Positions 17,442 to 27,987 of a DNA stretch of 64,000 bases are shown here, in pieces. A program made the position numbers and the translations under genes. This stretch comes from Acinetobacter rudis (GTDB taxonomy: Bacteria; Pseudomonadota; Gammaproteobacteria; Pseudomonadales; Moraxellaceae). Position 1 is the first letter of the stretch; each line of letters starts with the position of its first letter. The stretch lies in the NCBI RefSeq assembly GCF_031157835.1, contig NZ_JAVIDR010000014.1, positions 1 through 64,000 of the forward strand, read 5' to 3'. The notes beneath the pieces were generated by a model. It saw nothing but the letters and a program-made list of their open reading frames with translations. It was not told where the DNA came from and searched no databases.

Positions 17442-20078
17442 CTATGCTTCAACCCATTTACCATCTTGATAAACTAGACTCCACTTAGTCGCCTTACCTT
17501 CTGCATTTTCAGAGCCCACATATTGACACTGATTTTTGCGGCTAAACTTAATTAAAGTCGCATTTCCTTCAGGATCTGTATCTGGTGCCATAAGTAAGAA
17601 CTGATACTTCGCATCAAGCTGATCCGCAACACTGCGTAATTCGGCTACTTTAGGCGCACGCGTTTCACGAATTTTAGGAAATTTACTTGCTGCTAGGAAT
17701 AAACCCGCTGCCCCATCACGTAACACAAAATAGTCATCATGTTTCGTTGAACGGAGATGTTCCATTTTAATTGGATCTACTCGTGGAGGCGCAGGCTGAC
17801 CACTTTTGAGTACCTTGCGTGTATTGTCGCAACTATTACAAGCAAAGTAAGGACCAAAACGGCCAGTTTTTAATTGCATTTCACCATTACATTTTTCACA
17901 TGGGAAACTTGGCCCATCATAACCTTTGATTTTGAACTGACCTTGTTCCAATTCAAAACCATGACAATCTGGGTTATTACCACAAATATGCAGCTTACGA
18001 CTACCATCAAGCACATAACTGTCCATTGCTGTTGAACAAATTGTACAACGCTTTTTCGACATTAAATCTGCTGTTTCAGCCGCATCGTCATCTGAAAGCA
18101 CAGCCAAAGACTCAACAGGTGTTAAGTTCATGGTGCCTTTACAACGCTCTTTAGGAGGTAGGTTATAGCCCGAACATCCCAAAAACACTCCAGTTGTCCC
18201 AGTACGAATCTGCATTGGACGACCACATTCAGGACATGCCACAGAGTCAACTTCAACAGGTAGGTTACGTCGCATACCTGCTTCGCTTTGAGCAGTTGTC
18301 AAACGTTTCTTAAAGTCACCATAGAAACTATCTAATAACTCTTTCCAATTACGCTCACCCATTGCCACCTTATCAAGCTGGCCTTCAAGATCTGCAGTAA
18401 AGGCATAATTCATTAAATTATTAAAACTTTCATCCAAGCGATCTGTTACGATTTCACCCATTTTCTCCGCAAATAAACGGCGGTTTTCGAGTTTGACATA
18501 ACCACGATCTTGAATCGTGGAAATAATCGCTGCATAAGTTGAAGGACGACCAATACCACGTTTTTCTAGCTCTTTTACCAAAGAAGCTTCTGTAAAACGT
18601 GCTGGTGGTTTAGTAAAGTGCTGTGATGGATCAAGTTTATCTAATTGTAAGTGTTCACCAACTTTCACTGCCGGTAAAAGTACATCATCATCAGATTTGT
18701 TTGCACCACGTACTCGTGTAAAGCCATCAAACACCAAAGTACGGCCTTTAGCTTTGAGTTCTACACCATTGGCATCAACTAAAATAGTTGAAGATAAATA
18801 CTCAGCTGGGGTCATTTGACAAGCCACAAACTGACGCCAAATAAGATCATATAACCGCTGAGCATCACGCTCCACACCAACTAAACTATCACCTTTAAGT
18901 GCAACATTTGATGGACGAATCGCTTCATGCGCTTCTTGTGCGTTAGCCTTATTACCAAAACGATTAGCCTTTTCTGGTAAATACTTCTTACCATACTCAG
19001 TTTCAATGTGACTACGCACCATATTCACGGCATCATCACTTAAAAATGTTGAGTCGGTACGCATATAAGTAATAAAACCAGCCTCATACAAGCGCTGAGC
19101 CAACATCATGGTTTTCTTCACAGAAAAGCCTAAACGAGTACTGGCTGCTTGCTGTAAGGTTGAGGTGATATAAGGTGCGCTGGGATTAACTTTGGTTGGC
19201 TTGTCTTCACGATTAGAAACGACAAAGTTTGCATCTTTTAAAATCGTCAAGATAGCATCAGTTTCAGCCTTATTTTTTAATTTAAGTGCTTTACCTGCCT
19301 GCTTCACTGCTTCTAAACGGATTGCATCTTTTTGGTTATGCGTATCTGCAAAAATTTGCCAATATTCTTCAGGAATAAACGCACGAATTTCACGTTCACG
19401 CTCAACCACAAGTTTAACTGCAACGGACTGAACACGTCCTGCAGATAAACCACGGGCAATCTTTTCCCAAAGTAGTGGTGAAATCATAAAACCAACTACA
19501 CGGTCGAGGAAACGTCGTGCCTGTTGTGCATTCACTTTATTGGTATCTAAACGTTCTGGATGTTTAAATGCTTCTTGAATGGCATTTTTAGTAATTTCGT
19601 TAAAAACAACACGTTGGTACCGAGAATCATCGCCACCAATCACTTCTTTTAAATGCCAAGCAATCGCCTCTCCTTCACGGTCCAAATCCGTTGCGAGGTA
19701 GATTTCATCAACTTGTGATGCCAATTTTTTCAGTTCTGCAACAACGTGTTCTTTACCTGGCAGCACTTCATAATGCGCTTTCCAATCGTGCTCGGGATCA
19801 ACCCCCATGCGATTAATCAAAGCAGACTGTGCTTTAGCTGCCTTTTCACTTTCTGTTAATTTGGTTCGGCTTGTTGGTTTCTTTTCTGTAGATTTACCTG
19901 CACCGGTAGGCAAATCTCGCACATGGCCCACAGAAGATTTAACAATATATTGAGCACCTAAATATTTGTTAATTGTTTTCGCTTTTGCAGGCGACTCCAC
20001 AATCACGAGAGCACGCTTGTTACCAGCCTCAGCCGTTGCTGCACTGTCTTTAGTTGTGGATCGAGGAGCTTTCGCCAT
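17442..20078 (-). CDS. topA: DNA topoisomerase I
   Basis: This 878-residue type IA topoisomerase relaxes negative supercoils. The TOPRIM domain is at the N-terminus ([19 protein letters not shown] with the catalytic Glu, and [14 protein letters not shown]). The active-site Tyr is in [11 protein letters not shown] near residue 340. The GRPSTYA and RGYV motifs follow. Three C-terminal zinc ribbons are visible: CPECGRPMQ with [14 protein letters not shown] with CGNNPDCHG, and CEKCNGEMQ with CNSCDN. A final Topo_C-like region ends in KWVEA. The N-terminus has a 20-residue Ser/Ala-rich lead. Length and zinc-ribbon number match gammaproteobacterial enzymes (865 residues in E. coli). Confidence 0.96.
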   Translation of the reverse strand: MAKAPRSTTKDSAATAEAGNKRALVIVESPAKAKTINKYLGAQYIVKSSVGHVRDLPTGAGKSTEKKPTSRTKLTESEKAAKAQSALINRMGVDPEHDWKAHYEVLPGKEHVVAELKKLASQVDEIYLATDLDREGEAIAWHLKEVIGGDDSRYQRVVFNEITKNAIQEAFKHPERLDTNKVNAQQARRFLDRVVGFMISPLLWEKIARGLSAGRVQSVAVKLVVEREREIRAFIPEEYWQIFADTHNQKDAIRLEAVKQAGKALKLKNKAETDAILTILKDANFVVSNREDKPTKVNPSAPYITSTLQQAASTRLGFSVKKTMMLAQRLYEAGFITYMRTDSTFLSDDAVNMVRSHIETEYGKKYLPEKANRFGNKANAQEAHEAIRPSNVALKGDSLVGVERDAQRLYDLIWRQFVACQMTPAEYLSSTILVDANGVELKAKGRTLVFDGFTRVRGANKSDDDVLLPAVKVGEHLQLDKLDPSQHFTKPPARFTEASLVKELEKRGIGRPSTYAAIISTIQDRGYVKLENRRLFAEKMGEIVTDRLDESFNNLMNYAFTADLEGQLDKVAMGERNWKELLDSFYGDFKKRLTTAQSEAGMRRNLPVEVDSVACPECGRPMQIRTGTTGVFLGCSGYNLPPKERCKGTMNLTPVESLAVLSDDDAAETADLMSKKRCTICSTAMDSYVLDGSRKLHICGNNPDCHGFELEQGQFKIKGYDGPSFPCEKCNGEMQLKTGRFGPYFACNSCDNTRKVLKSGQPAPPRVDPIKMEHLRSTKHDDYFVLRDGAAGLFLAASKFPKIRETRAPKVAELRSVADQLDAKYQFLLMAPDTDPEGNATLIKFSRKNQCQYVGSENAEGKATKWSLVYQDGKWVEA

Positions 20079-20108
20079 AATAAACTTTTATTCCTAGTTG
20101 TTACAAAA

Positions 20109-20558
20109 TTAATATTCAGCCAAAGAAAGAAGAAATGCTTTCATTTCATCAAGTTGAGTCGCTTTGAGATCACTGTGTTCATCCCAATACAGACCAACAC
20201 AGTTGGCTTGCATATCAATAGCATAAATTCCTTGCAATGCAATGGGTAAATCACTAAATTTCTCATCGCCATACAGTACTTTAAGCTTTTGATCCTCAAC
20301 TTTAGCACGCATTAAAGCTAAATTTGCGCTAGGGATTAAAACACTATAATAAGCAATCATACTGGCACGGTCTTCTGTCGCCTTTGGTACAGCAGTCCAG
20401 TCTGGCGCAACCACCAAACGTGGATGTAAGCTCATCTTTCGCGCTTTCTCACGCAAAATTCCTAGGGCTTTTTCTCTTGGGCTCACTCTTAAACCAAAAA
20501 TTGATCCAATCACGAAAACCACAATAATCACTGTAACCCAAAGTCCAGTATTTTCCAT
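20109..20558 (-). CDS. Hypothetical single-pass membrane protein
   Basis: This 149-residue protein of unknown function has an N-terminal membrane anchor (LWVTVIIVVFVIGSIFGL, residues 6-23). A soluble cytoplasmic or periplasmic domain rich in Lys/Arg follows (SPREKALGILREKARKM). Thirty bases separate it from topA downstream on the same strand, so the two may share a transcript. I recognise no domain; the composition resembles conserved Acinetobacter/Moraxellaceae hypothetical proteins. Confidence 0.65.
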   Translation of the reverse strand: MENTGLWVTVIIVVFVIGSIFGLRVSPREKALGILREKARKMSLHPRLVVAPDWTAVPKATEDRASMIAYYSVLIPSANLALMRAKVEDQKLKVLYGDEKFSDLPIALQGIYAIDMQANCVGLYWDEHSDLKATQLDEMKAFLLSLAEY

Positions 20559-20780
20559 ATATTACCCTTTTCTCTCTTTATTAGATTTGCATAAGCGTGG
20601 GGATAAAGGCAAGACGTAAATTCTATTTCGTAATACACATCTTTAATTTTTTTTAAAAATAAAAAGATATTTCAGGATATTAAATCTAACATTCACAACG
20701 AACTTCATTTTGCTTAATGTGCTAAATCAGTCAGTTAAAAGCATATCATTATTAACCCTATAAACACTCATGCCCTAAAA

Positions 20781-21740
20781 CTAGTTTAAGTACATTTCAT
20801 AACTATAGGTCACTTCATGTCCATTCCAATGAATGTAACCTCTTTTGATCAATGCTTTAATAATTAAACTCGCATCCGCTTCAGGAAAGACCTCAGTTAA
20901 TAAATCTTTCAACGAATAAATATCTTTAGGCATGACAACCTGTTTCTCTCTCAGCTGTAAAAGCAATTCAAAATGAATTTGATCGGATGGATGAAAATGT
21001 AGATTGGATAAATCATCTTCAAGTAAACTGTCTTCTTTTTCATGAAGTAGCGTTGAAGGTTTTTTCCCGCCTTGATCAATAAGTGCCTCAATACCTTGAC
21101 GTAACTGTTGTGCTGGGGTTTGGACTTGATCAGGTACTGCTTCATGAATATTGAGATTTGGTACATCATCCCTAGACTCAACTTGCTGTAAATTTAACGT
21201 ATTACCAGTGTTACTTAGCTTTGCAAAACCTTTACGTAATGCCAAAGGTGCATAGTCAATAAATAGCCGATGGTTTTGTATAGGCTGTAATAATAATTCT
21301 AAGGCAACACAAGCACGCTGCGTCCATGTCAAATCTACACCGCCCCATTCAGCCGCTGTGGGTACTACAGTATGTGCATTTGTATGTAACTGCTGTAATG
21401 TACATTTTATAGTCGCTTGCTGAAACAACTGCAACAACTGTGTCGCCTGTAGCTGCGCCGAATATAATGTCACACTCAACTCTAGATCCAGTAAAACCAG
21501 CATCTGCCCAACCAATACGGCATATTGATACTCTTGACGGCAGTTTTGGGGTAAATCCAAAATGATCACTTGACCACTGTTAATTAAGGTTGCCAACTCA
21601 TTGAGCGTGGTTAAACTAAATGAACACTGGTTTTTGCAATGAAACAAATACACAGTGTCATACTTTGCCAACATTGCAGTAAGTTGTGACAGTTCTAAAG
21701 CGTAGCCTTGCAAATCGACTAATGCGACGGTGTTTTGCAT
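20781..21740 (-). CDS. Hypothetical protein, 319 residues
   Basis: No domain is recognised. I chose ATG 21740; the upstream alternative is a TTG at 21761. The N-terminal ~180 residues alternate hydrophobic strands and helices (TVALVDLQGY, DTVYLFHCK, QVIILDLP) like a Rossmann or PIN-like fold. A polar linker (about 185-235) follows. The last ~80 residues (HFELLLQLREKQVVMPKDI, DLLTEVFPEADASLIIKALIKRGYIHW) look like a winged-helix module. It may be a nucleic-acid-associated protein, but that is inference. About 220 bases separate it from the 149-residue gene downstream. Confidence 0.6.
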   Translation of the reverse strand: MQNTVALVDLQGYALELSQLTAMLAKYDTVYLFHCKNQCSFSLTTLNELATLINSGQVIILDLPQNCRQEYQYAVLVGQMLVLLDLELSVTLYSAQLQATQLLQLFQQATIKCTLQQLHTNAHTVVPTAAEWGGVDLTWTQRACVALELLLQPIQNHRLFIDYAPLALRKGFAKLSNTGNTLNLQQVESRDDVPNLNIHEAVPDQVQTPAQQLRQGIEALIDQGGKKPSTLLHEKEDSLLEDDLSNLHFHPSDQIHFELLLQLREKQVVMPKDIYSLKDLLTEVFPEADASLIIKALIKRGYIHWNGHEVTYSYEMYLN

Positions 21741-21889
21741 ATTGAATAATAGATGTAGCAATCAAGTTGATAAGCATTACAACCATGTTAGAGGCTAAGG
21801 TCAAATGAAATTCGTCATCGCCAACATGATTCAGATCAATAAATCGAGTAAACCTCAAAAATCATACGTATTTTACAAATAACTAGAAC

Positions 21890-22135
21890 TTAATAATGTG
21901 GTGGAATATCATTGTGGGGATCAAAAGGCGCAATACCTTCTGATAAATCTGATGCTTCAACACGTCGATATAAAAACTGTAATTGTTTTTTTAAATCAGC
22001 GAGTTCTGCATTTTGTCTTGCAACTTCCGCATCTAATTGCTCAACTAAATCATCCAAAAATGCAATTCTTACTTGCAAATCTTCGATGGGTGCGGACAAT
22101 GGCGCATGATCATCTATATTTTTTGCATTAGTCAT
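21890..22135 (-). CDS. slyX: SlyX-family protein
   Basis: This 81-residue coiled-coil protein of the SlyX family has unknown function. The heptad-rich segment IEDLQVRIAFLDDLVEQL with the C-terminal tail ending PPHY is diagnostic (family members end in xPPHY). I chose ATG 22135 because GAGG stands seven bases before it; an ATG at 22147 has no ribosome site. It is divergent from uup with 32 bases between the starts. Confidence 0.85.
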   Translation of the reverse strand: MTNAKNIDDHAPLSAPIEDLQVRIAFLDDLVEQLDAEVARQNAELADLKKQLQFLYRRVEASDLSEGIAPFDPHNDIPPHY

Positions 22136-22167
22136 TTTAGACCTCATTTGGGATTTCAGGAAACACT

Positions 22168-24057
22168 ATGGCCTATATTACGTTAAGGGACGTCCAACTT
22201 GCATTTGGTGGACCTGCACTTCTCGACGGCGCGAATTTTAACTTAGAACGTGGTGAACGTGTCTGTTTAATTGGTCGTAATGGTGAAGGAAAATCCACAC
22301 TATTAAAATTAATTGAAGGAAGCTTAATTCCTGATCAAGGTGAAGTCTCAATTCAAAATGGTCTAAGCGTTTCAATGCTAGCACAAGACGTACCTATGGA
22401 TACAGGCACTGTTGCTGACATTGTTGCTGATGGAGCTGGTGAAGCTGCCAAAGTGCTTAAAGCTTATCATCAAGCAAGTGATTCTTGTGTTGCTGGTGAT
22501 ATGCAAGCTTGTGAGCTTATGGGAGAGTTACAACATAAACTTGACCAACTTGATGGTTGGGCACTTGAAACTAAAGTCAATGCCATTCTAAGCAAAATGG
22601 GGCTAGATCCTCAAGCTGATTTAGCTGAACTCTCAGGAGGACGTAAACGTCGTGTCCTACTTGCACGTGCCCTACTCACTCAACCAGATGTTTTACTTCT
22701 AGATGAACCAACAAACCATCTTGATGTAGAAAGTATTGAATGGTTAGAAAAATTTCTATTAGATCAAAATAACCTGACACTCTTATTTATTTCGCATGAC
22801 CGTAGTTTTGTCGATAGCATTGCGACTCGTATTGTTGAACTTGACCGTGGTGTATTGCGTAGTTACGAAGGTAACTATTCAACTTACTTAGAGCTAAAAG
22901 CACAACAACTTGAAGCTGAAGAAAAACAAAATGCCTTATTTGACAAAAAATTAGCTGAAGAAGAAGCTTGGATTCGTCAAGGGATTAAAGCACGTCGTAC
23001 CCGTAATGAAGGCCGTGTCCGCGCTTTAAAAGCATTACGTGAAGAATCCAAAGCACGTCGCTTCCAGCAAGGCAAAGCCAGTATGGGCGTACAAGAGGCT
23101 TCACGCTCAGGCAAAGTGGTCTTTGAAGTTGAAAACCTCTCTGTCAGCTACGATCAAAAACAATTAATCAAAGATTTTTCTTGCTTGGTTATGCGTGGTG
23201 ACCGTATTGGCCTAGTTGGTGATAATGGTGTTGGGAAAACCACACTTATCAAAGCAATTTTAGGCGAAATTGAACACGGCGGTACTGTCAAAACTGGAAC
23301 CCAGCTTGAAGTTGCGTATTTTGACCAATTACGTGATCAACTCGACCTAGAAAAATCAGTATTAAATAACGTCTCAGAAGGTTCAGATTTTGTTGATGTA
23401 AATGGGCAACGCCGCCACATTTATAGCTATTTACAAGATTTCCTCTTTGCACCTGAACGTGCCCGTACTCCAGTCAAAGCATTATCTGGCGGAGAACGCA
23501 ACCGTATTCTACTTGCCAAGTTATTACTTAAGCCATCCAATCTCATTGTTATGGATGAGCCAACGAATGACCTTGACATGGTCACCTTAGAATTACTTGA
23601 AGAAATGCTTTCTGAATATAAAGGCACATTGTTATTGATTAGCCATGACCGTGCCTTTATGGATAACGTAGTAACTTCAACTTGGGTTTTTGATGGTAAA
23701 GGCAATATTGATGAATATGTTGGTGGCTATCAAGATTACTTAGAACAACGACCTGACCAAACCGTTGTTGATCAAAAAAGTGAAGTAAAGAAAGCTATCG
23801 CAAAAGCCGAAGCAGCTGCAGCACCAAGTGTTAAAAAGGCAAAACTCAGCTACAAAGACCAGCGAGAACTCGAACAACTGCCTGCTGAAATTGAAAAGTT
23901 AGAACAGGAGCAAGCCGATCTGAATGACAAGCTTGCCGATGGAAGCTGGTTTGTTCGTGATGCAGAAGCAGCGACTGAAGCATCACAGCGCCTTGCAGAC
24001 ATTGATATGCTCCTACTTGAAAAATTAGAGCGTTGGGATCAGTTGGAAAACATGTAA
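22168..24057 (+). CDS. uup: ABC-F family ATPase Uup
   Basis: This 629-residue soluble ABC-F protein has two ABC domains and no membrane part. Uup-type proteins act on ribosomes or branched DNA and influence transposon excision in E. coli. Domain 1 has GRNGEGKST, LSGGRKRRVLLARAL and LLLDEPTNHLD. The interdomain linker is rich in charged residues (about 240-300). Domain 2 has GDNGVGKTT, LSGGERNRILLAKLL and IVMDEPTNDLD. A C-terminal coiled coil (LPAEIEKLEQEQADLNDKL) distinguishes Uup from the EttA and YheS types. It is followed by a strong terminator. Confidence 0.94.
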   Translation: MAYITLRDVQLAFGGPALLDGANFNLERGERVCLIGRNGEGKSTLLKLIEGSLIPDQGEVSIQNGLSVSMLAQDVPMDTGTVADIVADGAGEAAKVLKAYHQASDSCVAGDMQACELMGELQHKLDQLDGWALETKVNAILSKMGLDPQADLAELSGGRKRRVLLARALLTQPDVLLLDEPTNHLDVESIEWLEKFLLDQNNLTLLFISHDRSFVDSIATRIVELDRGVLRSYEGNYSTYLELKAQQLEAEEKQNALFDKKLAEEEAWIRQGIKARRTRNEGRVRALKALREESKARRFQQGKASMGVQEASRSGKVVFEVENLSVSYDQKQLIKDFSCLVMRGDRIGLVGDNGVGKTTLIKAILGEIEHGGTVKTGTQLEVAYFDQLRDQLDLEKSVLNNVSEGSDFVDVNGQRRHIYSYLQDFLFAPERARTPVKALSGGERNRILLAKLLLKPSNLIVMDEPTNDLDMVTLELLEEMLSEYKGTLLLISHDRAFMDNVVTSTWVFDGKGNIDEYVGGYQDYLEQRPDQTVVDQKSEVKKAIAKAEAAAAPSVKKAKLSYKDQRELEQLPAEIEKLEQEQADLNDKLADGSWFVRDAEAATEASQRLADIDMLLLEKLERWDQLENM

Positions 24058-24075
24058 TTCATTACTGCTCTAAGT

Positions 24076-24109
24076 AAGATGCCATCTTTTAAGATGGCAT
24101 CTTGGTTTT
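24076..24109 (+). terminator. Terminator of uup
   Basis: A perfect 13-bp stem, AAGATGCCATCTT (24076-24088) with AAGATGGCATCTT (24091-24103), is followed by GGTTTT. Confidence 0.75.
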
Positions 24110-24241
24110 CATTGCAAGAAAATTAAAATCTTTAAATATCATGGTAGCGTATAGTGTCCCAACGAGAGTCTTTTAAAACTCGTTGCGCTTCATGATACAC
24201 TTATGGCCATTCCCAAAGAAATCAATCTCTAAGCAACATAA

Positions 24242-25177
24242 ATGAGCCAACATCAAGCCTATCAACCTGGTCAGTTTCAATGGTCTTTCCTTCTTCCTAA
24301 ATACTGGGGGATTTGGATTGCAATTGTTTTTTTAATGTTATTGGCAATCTTACCATGGGCATTACAATACCGTTTAGCTCAATGGCTTGGTCACATTGCT
24401 TTTAAGTATTTAAAATCACGTAGAAAAACCACTATTCGCAATCTACAACTTTGTTTTCCAGAATGGTCCGAAGCTGAAGTTGAGCAACAATCACGTCAGG
24501 TTTTTATTGACATGATGATTGGTGTGTTTGAAACACTAAATGCTTGGTACTGTCCGAATTGGTTTAAAGGTCGTGTCACAATTGAAGGCTTAGAACACAT
24601 CACCAATGCCCAAGCACAAGGCCAAGGTGTTCTGCTACTCGGTACACATAGCACTTTACTTGATGCTGGTGGTTATATTTGTGCGCAGTACTTTGATCCA
24701 GATGTCGTCTATCGCCCTCAAAACAATCCACTTCTAGATATGCTGATCTATCGCTGCCGTGCCACTATCTATGGTCATCAAATTGATCACGATGATATGC
24801 GTGGTTTAATTCGACAATTAAAAAATGGCCATGCTATTTGGTATAGTCCAGACCAAGACTTCGGATTAAAACAAGGTGTTATGGCCCCATTTTTTGGTAT
24901 ACCTGCAGCTACTGTCACCGCACATCGTCGCTTATTAAAAATTTCTAAAGCTGCGGCTGTACCACTATATTTTTATCGTCATGGTGATATACGTGATCCT
25001 CGTTATCACATTCTCATTGAGGCAGCCCTAGACAATATGCCAAGTAACGATGAGACTGCTGATGCTACACGTGTCAACAACATCATTGAACAGCAGTTAC
25101 GTATAGCTCCCACTCAATATATGTGGTTTCACCGACGCTTTAAAACACGCCCAGAAGGGTATGAAAAAATTTATTAA
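24242..25177 (+). CDS. Lipid A biosynthesis lauroyl/myristoyl-type acyltransferase
   Basis: This 311-residue LpxL/LpxM (HtrB/MsbB) family enzyme adds secondary acyl chains to lipid A at the inner membrane. An N-terminal membrane segment covers about residues 25-45 (IWIAIVFLMLLAILPW). The catalytic HX4D motif is in GTHSTLLDAGG. Other family blocks are VYRPQNNPLLDML and the WYSPDQDFG segment. It is followed 88 bases later by a glycosyltransferase on the same strand, which suits an envelope role. LpxL versus LpxM cannot be decided from the sequence alone. Confidence 0.9.
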   Translation: MSQHQAYQPGQFQWSFLLPKYWGIWIAIVFLMLLAILPWALQYRLAQWLGHIAFKYLKSRRKTTIRNLQLCFPEWSEAEVEQQSRQVFIDMMIGVFETLNAWYCPNWFKGRVTIEGLEHITNAQAQGQGVLLLGTHSTLLDAGGYICAQYFDPDVVYRPQNNPLLDMLIYRCRATIYGHQIDHDDMRGLIRQLKNGHAIWYSPDQDFGLKQGVMAPFFGIPAATVTAHRRLLKISKAAAVPLYFYRHGDIRDPRYHILIEAALDNMPSNDETADATRVNNIIEQQLRIAPTQYMWFHRRFKTRPEGYEKIY

Positions 25178-25265
25178 TCAGCTTCACTTCAAATGCTGTA
25201 CCTTAATCAAGAAGGTACAGCTATCAATGTCTAAACACACAATGTTCAAATAATAAGGTCCAGCC

Positions 25266-26366
25266 ATGAAAGTGATGCAACTTCTTCCTGAACTGAATAG
25301 TGGTGGCGTAGAACGTGGTACGCTTGAAATTGCTAAAGCACTCGTCACTGCAGGTCATCAATCCCTAGTTGTGTCCAATGGTGGACGTATGGTGAATCAA
25401 CTTGAGTCGGAAGGTTCACAACACCTCAGCTTGGCTATTCATAAAAAATCCTTGGCCAGCCTATGGCAAATTCGTCCACTACGTAAGTTGATACAACAAC
25501 ATCAACCAGATATTTTGCATGTTCGCTCACGAGTACCTGCATGGTTAACTCACTTTGCTCTTAAAGGCATACCCGCTCAGCAACGCCCACACTTAATTAG
25601 CACAGTACATGGCTTCTATTCTGTTAATCGCTATAGCGCCATTATGACTCAAGCAGAAAAAGTTATTGCCGTTTCAGATAGTGTTGTTGAATACATCCAT
25701 AGCCACTACCCTCATTGTCCACCTCAAAATATTGTGCGTATTTATCGCGGTATAGACCCACAAGCTTTCCCACATCACTATCAACCATCAGCACAATGGT
25801 TACAAAAGACCTTTCTAGATTATCCGCAACTTGAAAACCGCTTTTTAGTTTGTTTACCAGGGAGAATTACCCGTTTAAAAGGACACGAAACACTCATTGA
25901 ACTCGTGGCAGCTTTGCACAAGAAATTTCCTCAACTTCATGCGGTTATTGTTGGTGGAGCAGATGCAAAAAAAGCTGCTTATTTAGATGAAATAGAAAAA
26001 AAGATTTCAAGCCTAGGCTTAAGTAATGACATCACTTTTGTTGGACATCGTAGCGATATTCGAGAATGGTTAGCTTTAAGTGATGTTGTATTATCTCTCT
26101 CTAGCCAGGCAGAAACTTTTGGACGAACTGCTCTTGAAGCACTCTCTCTTGGCACACCAGTTATTGGCTGGAAACGTGGTGGCGTTGCTGAAATACTTGC
26201 ACAGCTCTATCCTCAAGGTCTAATTGAAGTTGATGACATAGAGTGCATGCAGATGCAATTAGAATGGCATATTGAACAAAGACAACATGTTGCTCCTGTA
26301 CATCAATTTAGCTTAGAGCAAATGTGTGACCAAACGCTATCGCTTTATCAAAGCATCTTAGATTGA
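25266..26366 (+). CDS. Glycosyltransferase family 4
   Basis: This 366-residue GT-B enzyme is probably involved in lipopolysaccharide core or capsule assembly. The N-terminal domain begins LLPELNSGGVERGTLEIAKAL. The C-terminal nucleotide-sugar domain has LPGRITRLKGHETLI and SSQAETFGRTALEALSLGTPVIG, the EX7E motif of GT4. The protein lacks membrane segments and is expected on the cytoplasmic face. It lies behind the lipid A acyltransferase gene with an 88-base gap. Donor and acceptor sugars are unknown. Confidence 0.85.
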   Translation: MKVMQLLPELNSGGVERGTLEIAKALVTAGHQSLVVSNGGRMVNQLESEGSQHLSLAIHKKSLASLWQIRPLRKLIQQHQPDILHVRSRVPAWLTHFALKGIPAQQRPHLISTVHGFYSVNRYSAIMTQAEKVIAVSDSVVEYIHSHYPHCPPQNIVRIYRGIDPQAFPHHYQPSAQWLQKTFLDYPQLENRFLVCLPGRITRLKGHETLIELVAALHKKFPQLHAVIVGGADAKKAAYLDEIEKKISSLGLSNDITFVGHRSDIREWLALSDVVLSLSSQAETFGRTALEALSLGTPVIGWKRGGVAEILAQLYPQGLIEVDDIECMQMQLEWHIEQRQHVAPVHQFSLEQMCDQTLSLYQSILD

Positions 26367-26382
26367 AGCTCAGTCAATAAAA

Positions 26383-26415
26383 AGCCCAAACTCAGTATCT
26401 AATAGAATTTGGGCT
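26383..26415. terminator. Hairpin after the glycosyltransferase gene
   Basis: AGCCCAAA (26383-26390) pairs with TTTGGGCT (26408-26415) around a 17-base loop. T residues follow on the minus strand (plus-strand AATAAAA before it) but not on the plus strand. Confidence 0.45.
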
Positions 26416-26646
26416 CTAGATTAGCTTTCCAAAGTTATCTGTTGTTTTTTTCATTGAGTTGTCTATGCAACCTTTATTAGTTCAGTTTAGCTTTATTCTA
26501 TTTATTATTTTTTTTTGCCTTTCTTGCGCTACTGTTCACATATTAGCGTAGAGGCAAACTAGAACACTAGTTGTAATCAGACTCATTGAATGTAAGCCAA
26601 AGTCGAATATCTTATTAGATATTCACATAAATACTATAGAATCAAC

Positions 26647-27672
26647 TCATTGTATTTTTTTCTCTATTTCATGCTGCTGTACCATGCTATCTAAGATGGG
26701 TTTTTCTTCGGCCTTAGCTTGCTCAATTCCGCTTTGAATCGCATCTTGTACAGCCTTTTGATCTCCTTCAACCATTTCTAATTCATCTTGTATTTGTTCA
26801 AAAATACGATCTGTTTGTAGCTCAACATAGATTGGAAAGTGATCTGAACCAATATGTGTTAATCGCTTCATTTTAATTAATGCAAAATCCACACTGTGAA
26901 ACACATGGTCAAGTGACCACCGCAGTAAAGGATAATTTGCGTGAAATGTGTTGATATAGTGTCGCCCTATCCGTGGATCAAGCAAACCACTTATACGTTG
27001 AAACAATCTTGTCGTTCGTGACCAAGCAACGTCATTTAAGTCACCCATAACAATACAGCTTTCATCCAAATCCTGAATATGATCACCAATAATCAATAAC
27101 TCAGCATCGCGTAAGGTTGAATTTTTTGCTTCTGTTGGACTTGGAGGCTTTGGATGTAAGGCATATATTCGTACTGGCTGTCCTGAAGTTAAAATCACGC
27201 TGCAATGAATAGAAGGAATTTCATCGCTAAGAAGAAATTTAATCTCAATATCTTGAAGGGGTAATCGACTATACAAGTGCATGCCATACAAGTTTTCAAG
27301 CGGTACCGCAACACGATAAGGATAGTCAACTTCCAATACCTCTAGCTGATGTTGCCAAAGTAAATTTGTTTCTAAAGTGAGTAGGATATCTGGCTGATAC
27401 TGCTGAACATGTTTAATAAGTAAATGATACTGATCATTGGTCATCAATACATTTGCAACAATTATTGAGAGTTGCTGTTGAGGATTCCAAGCAGAAGCTG
27501 GTACTTGTTTTACCTGTTTCTTCCATACCAGAGTATAAGGCAGCACCATTTTAAGTTGATAAATGAGCGCAGCAATAAGTCCAGCGAGAATTATTTGTCT
27601 CCAACTATCCCATGCTGTGGGCCAAACAATTAAACACAATAGACTCGCTAACCCCAAAACGAGAATTTGCAA
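26647..27672 (-). CDS. Membrane-anchored endonuclease/exonuclease/phosphatase-family protein
   Basis: This 341-residue EEP-superfamily protein has two N-terminal membrane segments (about 1-20 and 27-45). Metal-binding and catalytic motifs in order are LLTLETN (Glu), ALHPKPP, VMGDLNDVAWS (Asp-Asn), SLDHVF and HIGSDHFPIYVEL (final Asp-His). A Glu/Lys-rich tail of about 50 residues follows the domain. Such enzymes cleave phosphodiester bonds in nucleic acids or lipids; the substrate is not evident. The tail and membrane anchor are common in Acinetobacter-type homologues. Confidence 0.82.
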   Translation of the reverse strand: MQILVLGLASLLCLIVWPTAWDSWRQIILAGLIAALIYQLKMVLPYTLVWKKQVKQVPASAWNPQQQLSIIVANVLMTNDQYHLLIKHVQQYQPDILLTLETNLLWQHQLEVLEVDYPYRVAVPLENLYGMHLYSRLPLQDIEIKFLLSDEIPSIHCSVILTSGQPVRIYALHPKPPSPTEAKNSTLRDAELLIIGDHIQDLDESCIVMGDLNDVAWSRTTRLFQRISGLLDPRIGRHYINTFHANYPLLRWSLDHVFHSVDFALIKMKRLTHIGSDHFPIYVELQTDRIFEQIQDELEMVEGDQKAVQDAIQSGIEQAKAEEKPILDSMVQQHEIEKKIQ

Positions 27673-27987
27673 CTGTGGAAAATCAGCACATCGAATTTGC
27701 TACTCATTGTGTGAAATTAAAAACCAAACACTTAACCAAATCACCTTTACCGTAATTACATTTATTTAAAGCATATGCTGTACTTATGTTGCTCATTGTC
27801 ATTTTTTACATGCCAATCGCAGCTGTCTTTTTTTTATCAAACCACATACTCTACTTAAGTATTATGTTTTTCATATTTTTTGAAAATTTCTTACGGTTTT
27901 AATTGTGTAATGCTTGCAGTTACAAGCGCTTTTGATACACTGAAAAATCCTTTTATTTTTTATATTAACGCACCGAGGCAAAGTGAC
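27673..27987. other. Intergenic region upstream of asd
   Basis: This 315-base AT-rich gap lies between divergent genes. It should hold promoters for asd (plus) and the EEP gene (minus). An in-frame ATG for asd at 27880 exists, but the ribosome site favours 27988. No other gene was seen. Confidence 0.5.
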
